This document shows, piece by piece, positions 54,485 to 64,000 of a DNA stretch of 64,000 bases. How positions within the stretch are numbered: the stretch's first letter is position 1; each line of letters begins with the position of its first letter. Under the pieces are notes generated by a model. It was not told where the DNA came from. It ran no database searches and saw only the letters and a program-made list of their open reading frames with translations. The position numbers and the translations under genes were made by a program. Source of the DNA: Mesorhizobium sp. 131-2-1 (GTDB lineage Bacteria; Pseudomonadota; Alphaproteobacteria; Rhizobiales; Rhizobiaceae); assembly GCF_016756535.1 (NCBI RefSeq), contig NZ_AP023247.1, positions 62,001 to 126,000 on the forward strand, in the 5' to 3' direction.

Positions 54485-56497
54485 GTGGCGAAGGCAGCAA
54501 AGACGACGGCTCCGGCCAAGACGAAGGCCGCTTCGAAGCCGGCCGCCGGGTCCGGCAAGAAAGCGCCCGCGGCCAACGATGCGGCCAAGGCGAAGGCAGC
54601 CGCCCCTGTGAAGGCTGCCGCAAAGCCCCAGGCCAAGGCCACCGCCGGCAAGGCCGCCAAACTTGCGGCGGCGAAGCCGTCGGCCGCAGCCAAGCCCGCC
54701 GTCAAATCTGCCGCCGCAAAGCCGACCGCCAAGGCGGCCCCTGCAAAGGCGGCTTCGCCAGCGTCGGCAGCGAAGCCGGCGCCGGCCAAGAGGCTGCCGA
54801 AGGCGCTGACGGAGCTTGCCGCCGGCCTGCCGGAAAAGCCATGGCTGGCAAGCTATTCGAAGAACATGCCGGCCGAGATCGGGCCCTTGCCCTATGGCTC
54901 CATCGGCGACTTCCTGGTCGGCGCCTGCAAGCAGTTTGCCGGGCAGCCGGCCTTCGTGTGCATGGGCAAGGCCATAACCTATGCCGAGCTCGAGCGCCAG
55001 TCAGCCGCCTTCGGTGCCTATCTGCAGTCGAAGGGCCTGCAGAAGGGCGCGCGCGTGGCGCTGATGATGCCGAATGTGCTGCAATATCCGGTGGCGATGA
55101 TGGCGGTGCTTCGCGCCGGATATACGGTGGTGAATGTCAACCCGCTCTACACACCGCGCGAGCTGGAGCACCAGCTCAAGGATTCCGGCGCGCAGGCCAT
55201 CGTCATCCTCGAGAATTTCGCCAACACGCTGCAGGCGGTCATCGCCAAGACCTCGGTCAAGCATGTCGTGGTCGCCGCGATGGGCGACATGCTTGGCGGC
55301 CTCAAGGGGACGCTGGTCAACTTCGTCGTGCGCCGGGTGAAGAAGCTGGTGCCGGCCTGGTCGCTGCCCGGCCATGTCAAGTTCAACGCCGCCCTGACGG
55401 CGGGCGCCGGCGTCGCCTTCAAGCCCGCCAGCGTCAGCGCCGACGACATCGCCTTCCTGCAGTATACGGGCGGCACCACCGGGATCTCGAAGGGTGCGAC
55501 GCTGTTGCATTCCAACGTGCTTGCCAATGTCGCGCAGAACGCGCTCTGGCTGCAGGACGCCTATGCGGTCAAGCCGAAGCCGGCGCATCCCAACTTCATC
55601 TGCGCGCTGCCGCTCTACCATATCTTCGCGCTGACGGTGAACGCGCTGATGGGCATGCAGCAGGGTGCGCAGAACGTGCTCATCCCCAATCCGCGCGACA
55701 TTCCCGGCTTCGTCAAGGAGCTGGCGAAATATCCGGTCCACATCTTCCCGGGCCTCAACACGCTGTTCAACGCGCTGCTCAACAATGAGGATTTCCGCAA
55801 ACTCGACTTCAAGCCGCTGATCCTGACGCTGGGCGGCGGCATGGCGGTGCAAAAGGGCGTAGCCGAGCGCTGGAGGGCGCTGACCGGCTGCCCGGTCACC
55901 GAAGGCTACGGGCTTTCGGAAACCTCGCCGGTGGCGACCGCCAACAAGTTCAGCGGCGGCGACTTCACCGGCACGATCGGCCTGCCGCTGCCTTCGACGG
56001 AGATCGCCATCCGCGACGACGACGGCAACAATGTGCCGCTCGGCGAGGTCGGCGAGATCTGCATCCGCGGGCCGCAGGTGATGGCCGGCTACTGGAACCG
56101 GCCGGACGAAACCGCCAAGGTGATGACCAAGGACGGCTTCTTCAAGTCGGGCGACATGGGCTTCATGGACGAGCGCGGCTACACCAAGATCGTCGACCGC
56201 AAGAAGGACATGATCCTGGTCTCCGGCTTCAACGTCTACCCGAACGAGTTGGAAGAGGTCGTGGCGCAGCATCCAGGCGTGCTCGAAGTGGCGGCGATCG
56301 GCGTGCCGGACGAGCATTCCGGCGAAGTGCCGAAACTCTTCGTCGTCAGGAAGGACCCGGCGCTGACCATCGAGACGCTGACCGCCTATTGCCGCGAGAA
56401 CCTGACCGGCTACAAGCGGCCGAAATATATCGAGTTCCGCACGGAGCTGCCGAAGACGCCGGTGGGCAAGATCCTGCGGCGGGCGCTGCGCGGATAG
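54485..56497 (+). CDS. Long-chain fatty acid-CoA ligase with Lys/Ala/Pro-rich N-terminal tail
   Basis: This is a 670-residue AMP-forming acyl-CoA synthetase. Adenylation motifs are YTGGTTGISKGATL, GYGLSETSPVAT, DERGYTKIVDRKKDMIL and the final KTPVGKILRR with the catalytic Lys. The ligase proper starts near residue 105. Before it is a tail made almost only of Lys, Ala and Pro with AAKP-type repeats, like histone H1 or PHB-granule proteins. I choose GTG 54485 (GGGAGGGAC upstream); GTG 54461 is an alternative. The tail may bind nucleic acid, membranes or granules; that is unproven. Confidence 0.9.
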   Translation: MAKAAKTTAPAKTKAASKPAAGSGKKAPAANDAAKAKAAAPVKAAAKPQAKATAGKAAKLAAAKPSAAAKPAVKSAAAKPTAKAAPAKAASPASAAKPAPAKRLPKALTELAAGLPEKPWLASYSKNMPAEIGPLPYGSIGDFLVGACKQFAGQPAFVCMGKAITYAELERQSAAFGAYLQSKGLQKGARVALMMPNVLQYPVAMMAVLRAGYTVVNVNPLYTPRELEHQLKDSGAQAIVILENFANTLQAVIAKTSVKHVVVAAMGDMLGGLKGTLVNFVVRRVKKLVPAWSLPGHVKFNAALTAGAGVAFKPASVSADDIAFLQYTGGTTGISKGATLLHSNVLANVAQNALWLQDAYAVKPKPAHPNFICALPLYHIFALTVNALMGMQQGAQNVLIPNPRDIPGFVKELAKYPVHIFPGLNTLFNALLNNEDFRKLDFKPLILTLGGGMAVQKGVAERWRALTGCPVTEGYGLSETSPVATANKFSGGDFTGTIGLPLPSTEIAIRDDDGNNVPLGEVGEICIRGPQVMAGYWNRPDETAKVMTKDGFFKSGDMGFMDERGYTKIVDRKKDMILVSGFNVYPNELEEVVAQHPGVLEVAAIGVPDEHSGEVPKLFVVRKDPALTIETLTAYCRENLTGYKRPKYIEFRTELPKTPVGKILRRALRG

Positions 56498-56505
56498 GCA
56501 AGACC

Positions 56506-57222
56506 TTGAACGATCATCCTGCCGACAGGGAGACGACTGTCACAGGCAGCCGTCCCGATCCGGCGGGGTTCATCAAGGCGAACATGCGCCTTGCGCCGGT
56601 CGCGGCACTTCCCGAAATCCTCCTCTACAAGGCCCATCCCGGCAGCGGGCTGCGGCGGCTTGTCGACCCGGACGAAGAGGCAGAGCCCTATGCCGGGGCG
56701 CCCGAACCGCAGCCGCCCTATTGGGCCTATGCATGGGCCGGCGGCACCGTCCTTGCCCGCTACATACTCGACCGGCCGCAAACGGTGGCGGGACGCCGCG
56801 TGCTCGACCTCGGCGCCGGCTCGGGCCTGGTCGGCATCGCCGCGGCGAAGGCCAGCGCAGGCGCGGTGATCGCCGCCGAGATCGATCGCAACGGCGTTGC
56901 CGCAATCGGCCTCAACGCTGCGGCCAATGGCGTCGAGATCATCATTTTCGACAAGGATATCACCACGGGGCCGCCCCCGGCGGTAGACCTCGTGCTTGCC
57001 GGCGACGTGTTCTACGGGCGCGAGGTGGCCCGGCGGGTCATCCCCTTCTTCGACCGCTGCCTTGCCGCCGGCATCGAGGTACTGGTCGGCGATCCCGGCC
57101 GCGCAGATCTGCCGCTGTCGCGGCTACGGCTGCTCGCCGAATATCAGGTGCCAGATTTCGGTGACGCAAAGGCTGCGACCAAGCCGAGCGGGGTGTTTTC
57201 GTTTGAGGTGGAAGACTGCTGA
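56506..57222 (+). CDS. Class I methyltransferase, Nnt1 / ETFB lysine methyltransferase-like
   Basis: This 238-residue protein has PPYWAYAWAGGTVLARYILD followed by the SAM motif VLDLGAGSGLVGIAAA and the late motif LVLAGDVFYGREVA. This is the pattern of the nicotinamide N-methyltransferase-like/protein-lysine methyltransferase family, which includes an enzyme for electron transfer flavoprotein. The start TTG 56506 is chosen because FIKANMRL near residues 21-28 is conserved in homologues and lies before the first ATG (56584). It begins 8 bases after the ligase stop. Confidence 0.8.
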   Translation: MNDHPADRETTVTGSRPDPAGFIKANMRLAPVAALPEILLYKAHPGSGLRRLVDPDEEAEPYAGAPEPQPPYWAYAWAGGTVLARYILDRPQTVAGRRVLDLGAGSGLVGIAAAKASAGAVIAAEIDRNGVAAIGLNAAANGVEIIIFDKDITTGPPPAVDLVLAGDVFYGREVARRVIPFFDRCLAAGIEVLVGDPGRADLPLSRLRLLAEYQVPDFGDAKAATKPSGVFSFEVEDC

Positions 57223-57382
57223 AGTCCGGCTCAGACCAAACCATTCTGAGCGACCGAGTTCGCCTCTATTTCTACCATTCATAGCAGAAGTCGAGGGCAT
57301 CTAAGCAAACCTGCAGATCGCCGTTGTCTTGGATCATGACTGTCGCAGGTTTCGGGTCTTTTGCTAATCCGCATTTTGGGGA

Positions 57383-57413
57383 TTGACTTAGAGTGCACTC
57401 CAACCCCTAGCCT
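57383..57413 (+). promoter_or_regulatory. MerR-type promoter with 19-base spacer and inner inverted repeat
   Basis: TTGACT (57383-57388) and TAGCCT (57408-57413) are separated by 19 bases, the long spacer typical of MerR-controlled promoters. The spacer contains AGAGTGCACTCC, a near-palindrome centred on TGCA. It lies just ahead of the merR-like gene. Confidence 0.7.
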
Positions 57414-57443
57414 CATTCGCGTCGTGACGAAAGAACGGTGTTC

Positions 57444-57872
57444 ATGAAGATTGGCGAACTGGCAAAGCGTTCGGGACTATCGGCCCACACGATCCGCTAC
57501 TACGAGCGAATCGGGCTGCTTCCGTATGCTGACAGGAACCATTCGGGCCAACGTGACTATGACGCATCAATCCTGACCTGGATAGAATTTCTCGACCATC
57601 TCAAAGCGACCGGGATGCCTATTCGGGAAATGCTGCACTATGCAGCGTTGCGGGAGCGCGGCGTCGGCACGGAAGCTGAACGACGCACGTTGCTCGAACA
57701 GCATCGCGAGCGTGTCCGTGCCCGCGTGGTTGAACTGCAAGCCTGCCTTCTCGTCCTCGACACCAAGATTGCCGGATATGCCGGCACCGAACAGAGGATG
57801 AAAGACTATGACGCATCAATCCCCGAACGTCGACGAAAGCCGGCTGGAACGCGGCAAGCGGGCGCTCGCTGA
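57444..57872 (+). CDS. MerR-family transcriptional regulator
   Basis: This 142-residue regulator begins MKIGELAKRSGLSAHTIRYY, the MerR helix-turn-helix, and continues with ERIGLLPYADRNHSGQRDYD and a coiled-coil dimer helix (about 75-115). No metal-binding Cys set is seen, so it is more like the organic-sensing AdhR/SoxR-like members. Its last 22 codons overlap the CMD gene in another frame. The end repeats the coding bases for DYDASI found earlier in the gene. Confidence 0.9.
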   Translation: MKIGELAKRSGLSAHTIRYYERIGLLPYADRNHSGQRDYDASILTWIEFLDHLKATGMPIREMLHYAALRERGVGTEAERRTLLEQHRERVRARVVELQACLLVLDTKIAGYAGTEQRMKDYDASIPERRRKPAGTRQAGAR

Positions 57873-58227
57873 AATCGATGGCGAGGCCGGCCACAAAGTG
57901 ATTGCGGCTCTGGCCGACATTGCCCCCGATTTCGCCAACTACGTGTTCGAGTTCTCCTTTGGGGACATTTACAGTCGCCCCGGCCTCGATCTGCGCGCCC
58001 GCGAGATCGCGACCATCGCGGCACTAACGGCGATCGGAACCGCGGTGCCGCAACTGAAAGTCCACATAGAGGCCGGTCTGAATGTCGGGCTGACAAAGGA
58101 CGAAATCATCGAAACCATCATACAGATGGCCGTCTATGCGGGCTTCCCTGCGGCGCTCAACGGGCTGTTCGCGGCCAAGGAAGTCTTCGCCGCCCGATTC
58201 CCCGTCCAGCAGGAGCAAGCGACGTAG
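57808..58227 (+). CDS. Carboxymuconolactone decarboxylase (CMD) family protein
   Basis: This 139-residue protein has the CMD fold: IYSRPGLDLRAREIATIAAL, HIEAGLNVGLTKDEIIETII and AVYAGFPAALNGLFAAKEVF. The CxxC pair of AhpD-like peroxidase members is absent, so it is nearer the gamma-CMD decarboxylase type. MerR regulators of this type are often next to CMD genes and activate them, and the 65-base overlap implies joint translation. AGAGGA lies upstream of ATG 57808. Confidence 0.87.
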   Translation: MTHQSPNVDESRLERGKRALAEIDGEAGHKVIAALADIAPDFANYVFEFSFGDIYSRPGLDLRAREIATIAALTAIGTAVPQLKVHIEAGLNVGLTKDEIIETIIQMAVYAGFPAALNGLFAAKEVFAARFPVQQEQAT

Positions 58228-58314
58228 TCCTTGTAACATAAGCCTGCCCATGCCCTATCCGGCAACGTCCGCTTCCAAATCTAAACCTGCAAGCCGTCTG
58301 TCCGCTGCCGGCTC

Positions 58315-58908
58315 TTAACGCTCTTCGTGACGCTTGGTGATCGTGATGGCGTTCAGGAAACTTAGCACTCGTTCCCACGTCTGGTCTGTCGCCGCCGCAT
58401 TGTAGTCCGGCAAAGTTTCGTCGGTAAAAAAGTGTCCCACATTCGGATATGTGAACACTTCAGCGACGGCGTCAGCCTTCTCTGCCATCGCCGTCCACCG
58501 GGCGAGTTCTTCGGGGAGCGCGAACTGATCCGGATCCGCGACATGGACGGCAATCGGAATCCCACGACGCACGTTTTGCGGAATCTCCGCGAGTCCGTGA
58601 AAGAGGACTATGCCGGCGGATAAATCTCTATCGGGCCATACGCTGCCCACAACTCCCGCGCCCATGGAATGCCCGGCCAGGACGGCTGTTTCAGGGAGGG
58701 TTTCAAGCGCAACTCGCGCACGGCCGCAGATGGCTTCCCATCCGACAGTGCGCATGAGCTCAAAACCTTCTTCAATCGTACTCGCTGCAAGGCCCGCGTA
58801 GAGATCGGGCGTAACAACTGTATGACCAGCGCTACGCATTCGGCCGGCGGCCGCTCTTTCTACTCTTCTTAGACCGAGAACTGAATGAAACAGCGCGACC
58901 GTCGCCAT
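58315..58908 (-). CDS. Dienelactone hydrolase family protein
   Basis: This 197-residue alpha/beta hydrolase has the nucleophile elbow GHSMG, with Ser where dienelactone hydrolase has Cys. A candidate Asp is in VADPDQFA and the His in NVGHFFTDE. ATG 58908 gives MATVALFHSVLGL, the first strand of the fold. It is probably a carboxylesterase of unknown substrate. The gene is 43 bases beyond the HAD phosphatase gene on the same strand. Confidence 0.85.
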   Translation of the reverse strand: MATVALFHSVLGLRRVERAAAGRMRSAGHTVVTPDLYAGLAASTIEEGFELMRTVGWEAICGRARVALETLPETAVLAGHSMGAGVVGSVWPDRDLSAGIVLFHGLAEIPQNVRRGIPIAVHVADPDQFALPEELARWTAMAEKADAVAEVFTYPNVGHFFTDETLPDYNAAATDQTWERVLSFLNAITITKRHEER

Positions 58909-58951
58909 GGCGCTTCTCGTCTCCGCGAGATCTGGTTGCCCAGGCTTCCCG

Positions 58952-59679
58952 TCAGATCGTCTCCTTGACCCGCGCCGCCAGAAAATCGGGCAGGTCGGCA
59001 ACCGAATTGAGCACGACATCGGCGATCGCCGACAGCGATTCGCGCGTGCCTGTGCCGGAGAGCACGCCGACCGCCAGCCCGCAGCCACCGGCCCGCGCCA
59101 TTTCGAGATCGTGTCGGTTGTCGCCGACCATGGCGATCTCGGCCGGCCTCAGCCCGGTCAGGTCGGAGAAAGCGAGAATGGTGTCCGGCGCCGGCTTCGG
59201 CCTGGCCACCGAATCATAACCATAGGCGGCGTCGAAAAGCTGCGCCACGCCGAGCGTCGCCAGGGTCTTTTCCGCGCCGCTGGTCGAATCGTTGGTGGCG
59301 ACGCCGAGCCGGTAGGATCGCCGGTGCAGCACCGCCAGCGTCTCGACGATGCCAGGCAGCGCCACCGCCATGCTGGAGCCCTGCACCGAGGTGATCTCGT
59401 TGAAGCGGGCGACGGCGAGCATCTGGTCTTCGTCGGAGAGGCGGGGGAACCAGAGCTCGACGACGTCCATGTTGGTGCCCGAGGCGAAGATCGAATCGGG
59501 CTTGAAGCGCTTGCTGACGGAATCGAAGCCGGCCGCGGCGAGCAGCCTGTCAGCCTTCCAGCGATCGCCCTCGGCTGCATCCATGGCCATGAAATCGGCA
59601 ATGCCGAGCCATGTCGCGTTGAAATCGACAAGTGTGCCGTCCTTGTCGAACAATATGCCTTTGATCTCCGCCAAGCCTG

Positions 59680-59683
<4 letters not shown>
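58952..59683 (-). CDS. HAD-family hydrolase, phosphoglycolate-phosphatase-like
   Basis: This 243-residue phosphatase has motif [11 protein letters not shown], motif [10 protein letters not shown] and the late motif [18 protein letters not shown]. Its start GTG 59683 overlaps the pgi stop by four bases, so it is translated after pgi. The substrate cannot be told from sequence; the pairing with pgi suggests a sugar phosphate or phosphoglycolate. Confidence 0.88.
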
Positions 59684-61323
<1,640 letters not shown>

Positions 61324-61625
61324 GCGGGCTCCTGGCGGGTTTTTGCATCTATTCTAACAGGCCGGATGTTTCCGGCGCGTGTCGTCGCGACATTCTATCG
61401 AGCCGAATTCCATTTCATTCAAGGGCGGCGATGCCGCACTGCATCACGCTTTCATGATGCAGCGCGGCGATCGTTTTCGCGGCCATTGGATCGCTTTCGT
61501 GACCGATGGATCACTGGCATAAATCCCAGCGATCAGAAAAATTGATTGGCGCAACCCCTTGTGCCACCCCTACACTCGACTGGTCCAGCCAAGCACAAAA
61601 AGCTGGCCATCGAGGAAACTCTTCC
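61324..61625. other. Divergent intergenic region with 20-base-phased repeats
   Basis: No gene is visible. GCATCA (61441) and TGATGC (61455) form an inverted repeat. After it GATCG-TTTTCG, GATCG-CTTTCG and GATCA start at 61469, 61489 and 61509, exactly 20 bases apart. MocR-type regulators often bind direct repeats, so this is a candidate operator for the downstream gene. Confidence 0.55.
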
Positions 61626-63119
61626 ATGCCACAGCGCAATGACACGGCCATATGGTCCGGCCTGTTCCGGATTTCGGCTGAATCCGGCCAGACCCTGCAG
61701 GCGCAGATCCGTCAGGCGATCGTCGCCGCCATTCTAGACCGGCAGATCGCAGCTTCCATGCCGCTTCCCTCCTGCCGCATCCTGGCGGAGAAACTGGGCG
61801 TCGCCCGGGGCACCGTGGTGCTCGCCTTCCAGCAACTGGTCGACCAGGGCTTTCTGGTGGCGCGTGAGCGGCGCGGCCATTTCGTCAATCCGGACGTGCT
61901 GGCCACCCCCGCCAAGCCGCACCAGAAGGCACCCGACCAGCAGAACGAGATCGATTGGAAGGCGCGCCGGCAGATCGCCGCCAGCGACATGCCGCCGCCG
62001 GCCAAGCACGACAACTGGATCAAGTCGTCCTACCCCTTCGTCTATGGCCAGTTCGACCCGGCGCTGTTCCCGACCGCCGAGTGGCGCGAATGCAACCGCA
62101 TGGCGCTCGCGGTGCTGGAGATCCGCAACTGGGCTTCTGACATGGTCGACCGCGACGATCCGCTCCTGATCGAGCAGATCCAGGCGCGGCTCCTGCCGCG
62201 GCGCGGCATCTTCGCCAATCCGGACGAGATCATCGTCACGCTCGGCGCCCAGAACGCGCTCTACATGCTGGCCACGCTGCTGATGACCAAGGGCTCGAAA
62301 GTGGCGATGGAGGACCCCGGTTATCCCGACGCGCGCTCGATCTTCCGCCTGGCGGGCGCCGACATCCAGCCGGTCCCGGTCGACCAGTCCGGCATCGTGA
62401 CGTCCTCGATTCCGCAGGATTCGGGCTTCGTCTTCGTCACGCCAAGCCACCATTGCCCGACCATGGTGCCGCTGTCGGCGGAGCGGCGGCAGGACCTCTT
62501 GGCGCGGGCCAACCGCCACAACCAGATCATCATCGAGGACGGCTATGACAGCCAGCTGCTGGACGAGGCGCCGCAGCAGGCGCTGAAGAGCCTCGACCGC
62601 TCCGGCCGCGTCGTCTATGTCGGCTCGATGTCGAAGACCCTGGCGCCGGGCTTGCGGCTTGGCTACATCGTCGCCTCGGCCGGGCTGATCGCGGAGCTGC
62701 GCGCGCTGCGCCGCTTCATGCTCAGGCATCCGCCGGCCAACAACCAGCGGGCGGTGGCGCTGTTCCTGTCGCTCGGCCATCACGAAGCGCTGGTGCGGCG
62801 TCTGTCCACTGCCTTCGACGAGCGGCGCAAGCGTCTGGTCCATGCGATTTCCGCTTTCCTGCCGGAGTGGCGCTCGACCGACTCGGCCGGCGGCACGTCG
62901 CTCTGGCTCGAAGGACCGCGCGGCACCGACGCGCGTGGTCTCGCCGAAGCGGCCGCGTCGCGTAGCGTCATCATCGAGCCCGGCGACCGCTTCTTCGACC
63001 GCACGGAAAAACCGTCGCGTTTCATGCGCTTGGGCATTTCCTCGATCGCGCTTCAGCACATCGAGCCCGGCATACGGGAACTCGCGACGGCCGCCGGCCG
63101 CAGACCCGCCGCGGCCTGA
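61626..63119 (+). CDS. MocR-type regulator (GntR helix-turn-helix fused to aminotransferase domain)
   Basis: This 497-residue protein has an N-terminal GntR winged helix (SCRILAEKLGVARGTVVLAF, about 47-66) and a fold-type I PLP domain with the Schiff-base Lys in VGSMSKTLAPGLRLGYIV. MocR proteins use PLP to sense amino compounds and regulate transport or metabolism genes. ATG 61626 has GAGGAAA upstream. It ends just before the methyltransferase-family gene on the same strand, a possible target. Confidence 0.93.
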   Translation: MPQRNDTAIWSGLFRISAESGQTLQAQIRQAIVAAILDRQIAASMPLPSCRILAEKLGVARGTVVLAFQQLVDQGFLVARERRGHFVNPDVLATPAKPHQKAPDQQNEIDWKARRQIAASDMPPPAKHDNWIKSSYPFVYGQFDPALFPTAEWRECNRMALAVLEIRNWASDMVDRDDPLLIEQIQARLLPRRGIFANPDEIIVTLGAQNALYMLATLLMTKGSKVAMEDPGYPDARSIFRLAGADIQPVPVDQSGIVTSSIPQDSGFVFVTPSHHCPTMVPLSAERRQDLLARANRHNQIIIEDGYDSQLLDEAPQQALKSLDRSGRVVYVGSMSKTLAPGLRLGYIVASAGLIAELRALRRFMLRHPPANNQRAVALFLSLGHHEALVRRLSTAFDERRKRLVHAISAFLPEWRSTDSAGGTSLWLEGPRGTDARGLAEAAASRSVIIEPGDRFFDRTEKPSRFMRLGISSIALQHIEPGIRELATAAGRRPAAA

Positions 63120-63140
63120 TCCACCTGCCGAATTCGACAG

Positions 63141-63165
63141 AGAGCCGGCCCGCGCCGGCTCTTTT
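63141..63165 (+). terminator. Rho-independent terminator after the mocR-like gene
   Basis: AGAGCCGGC pairs with GCCGGCTCT over a CCGC-type loop and runs into TTTTGCTTT. It lies 21 bases past the stop codon. Confidence 0.82.
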
Positions 63166-63336
63166 GCTTTGACACGACCCTCTATCGCTTTAGCATCCTG
63201 GCATATTCGACGGGACTGGCTGGCTCATAGGCTGCACCAATGCCGGCGGCATAGTCGAGCCACAAAGGGGACGAAGCAGGGCCGATGGTGGACCAACCGC
63301 CGCGTCCCGCCTCGCAGATAAAGGTGGAGTGCTTCC

Positions 63337-64000
63337 ATGTCAGTGGCTCTTGAGAAGCAGGATGCGCCGGCCGACCAGCGGTCGCGGCGATCCGGCGGGC
63401 GCGAAGCGCGCCGCGCGATGCGGGCGGCACCGCTTGCAGACGACATCAGGCCGGTGCGGCCCGGCCTCGAAGGCGGCAGCTACGGCCCGCTCAGCGAAAA
63501 CGACCGCGAGCGCATCCACGAAGCGGTGCTGACGCTGCTGGAGACGGTCGGCTTCGCCAATGCCATCCCTTCCTGCATCGAGGCGCTGACCAGGGCCGGA
63601 GCCACCTATGGCGACGACGGCCGCATCCGCCTGCCCCGCGCGCTGGTGCTCGACACGATCAAGAACGCGGCCCGGCATTTCACGCTGCACGGCCAGGACC
63701 CCAGGCACGACATGGTGATCCAGGGCAAGCGCGTGCACTACGGCACGGCGGGTGCCGCCGTGCATCTCGTCGACGTCGAAAAGCGCGAGTACCGCGAGTC
63801 GCAGCTGCAGGACATCTATGACGCCGCCCGCCTCGTCGACGGTCTCGACAACATCCATTTCTTCCAGCGCACCATGGTGCCGCGCGACATTCCCGATCCG
63901 CTCGAGATGGATTTCAACACGCTCTATGCGTGCGTGATGGGAACCTCCAAGCATGTCGGCACCTCGTTCACGGTGCGCGAGAACGTCAAGCCGGCGCTGG
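63337..64000 (+). CDS. Trimethylamine methyltransferase (MttB) family protein, 5' part
   Basis: The first 221 codons of a gene that runs out of the window. After a basic N-terminus (RRSGGREARRAMR) it has LSENDRERIHEAVLTLLETV and FQRTMVPRDIPDPLEMDFNT, as in the corrinoid-methyltransferase-like MttB family. Most bacterial members lack pyrrolysine and act on glycine betaine or related quaternary amines. No in-frame stop or UAG is seen in the visible part. GGTGGAG precedes ATG 63337. Confidence 0.83.
   Translation, partial: MSVALEKQDAPADQRSRRSGGREARRAMRAAPLADDIRPVRPGLEGGSYGPLSENDRERIHEAVLTLLETVGFANAIPSCIEALTRAGATYGDDGRIRLPRALVLDTIKNAARHFTLHGQDPRHDMVIQGKRVHYGTAGAAVHLVDVEKREYRESQLQDIYDAARLVDGLDNIHFFQRTMVPRDIPDPLEMDFNTLYACVMGTSKHVGTSFTVRENVKPAL

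Noticed and set aside
54485..56497. The acyl-CoA ligase as the missing aminobenzoate-CoA ligase of the aromatic cluster
   Set aside because: It resembles FadD-type long-chain ligases, lies beyond the dpp operon and has none of the shared operator sites.

Overview
The window is high-GC chromosomal DNA from an alphaproteobacterium of the order Hyphomicrobiales, most likely Mesorhizobium or a close relative. The evidence is the gene order dnaX-ybaB with the SRP RNA just upstream of dnaX, the kdsB-pheA pair divergent from a membrane-anchored cytochrome c of CycM type, a yejABEF operon with two binding-protein genes, and a palindromic intergenic element built from CCCCACCC and ACCTCCCC blocks that I associate with Mesorhizobium. 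Genus is an inference from gene order and style, not from a search.

Region by region. 0.1-6.8 kb is housekeeping: ybaB, dnaX, SRP RNA, a HIT protein, NudC, a Dabb protein, prephenate dehydratase, KdsB and cytochrome c. 6.9-14.6 kb is a yej-type peptide importer. 14.7-21.1 kb holds a GhrA-like dehydrogenase, a small lipoprotein, a TPR-methyltransferase, a ligase-associated exonuclease with an ATP-dependent DNA ligase, and a membrane-anchored protein of unknown function. At 21.4 kb is tRNA-Thr(CGT), followed by an AT-rich patch and a PAP2-family gene.

22.9-43.5 kb is the most interesting part. It contains two divergent catabolic blocks. Leftward are a cyclase-family hydrolase, an FAD oxidoreductase, MarR and both chains of an indolepyruvate-ferredoxin-oxidoreductase-like enzyme. 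Rightward are a second FAD oxidoreductase, a complete peptide-type ABC importer, an exported VOC protein, a two-domain 2-aminobenzoyl-CoA (salicylyl-CoA) monooxygenase/reductase, SDR, MarR, enoyl-CoA hydratase, acyl-CoA dehydrogenase and a RidA-like protein. I read this as uptake and breakdown of an indolic compound (auxin or an oxindole) through isatin, isatinate and anthraniloyl-CoA. The step I infer for the ferredoxin oxidoreductase, isatinate to anthraniloyl-CoA, would explain why no aminobenzoate-CoA ligase is present. A shared operator CTTTA-N4-TAAAG lies before both rightward blocks and before the kynureninase-like gene.

43.7-54.0 kb is a second uptake and PLP-enzyme module. It has a GntR regulator with its own operator TGATCA-N2-TGATCA at two promoters, a kynureninase-like enzyme, an amino-acid binding protein and permease without an ATPase, a cysteine-desulfurase-like enzyme, and a dpp-type ABC operon on the minus strand. 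54.5-63.1 kb contains an acyl-CoA ligase with a lysine/alanine/proline-rich tail, a methyltransferase, a MerR regulator with a CMD-family protein, a dienelactone-hydrolase-family protein, pgi with a HAD phosphatase, and a MocR-type regulator. The window ends inside a trimethylamine-methyltransferase-family gene.
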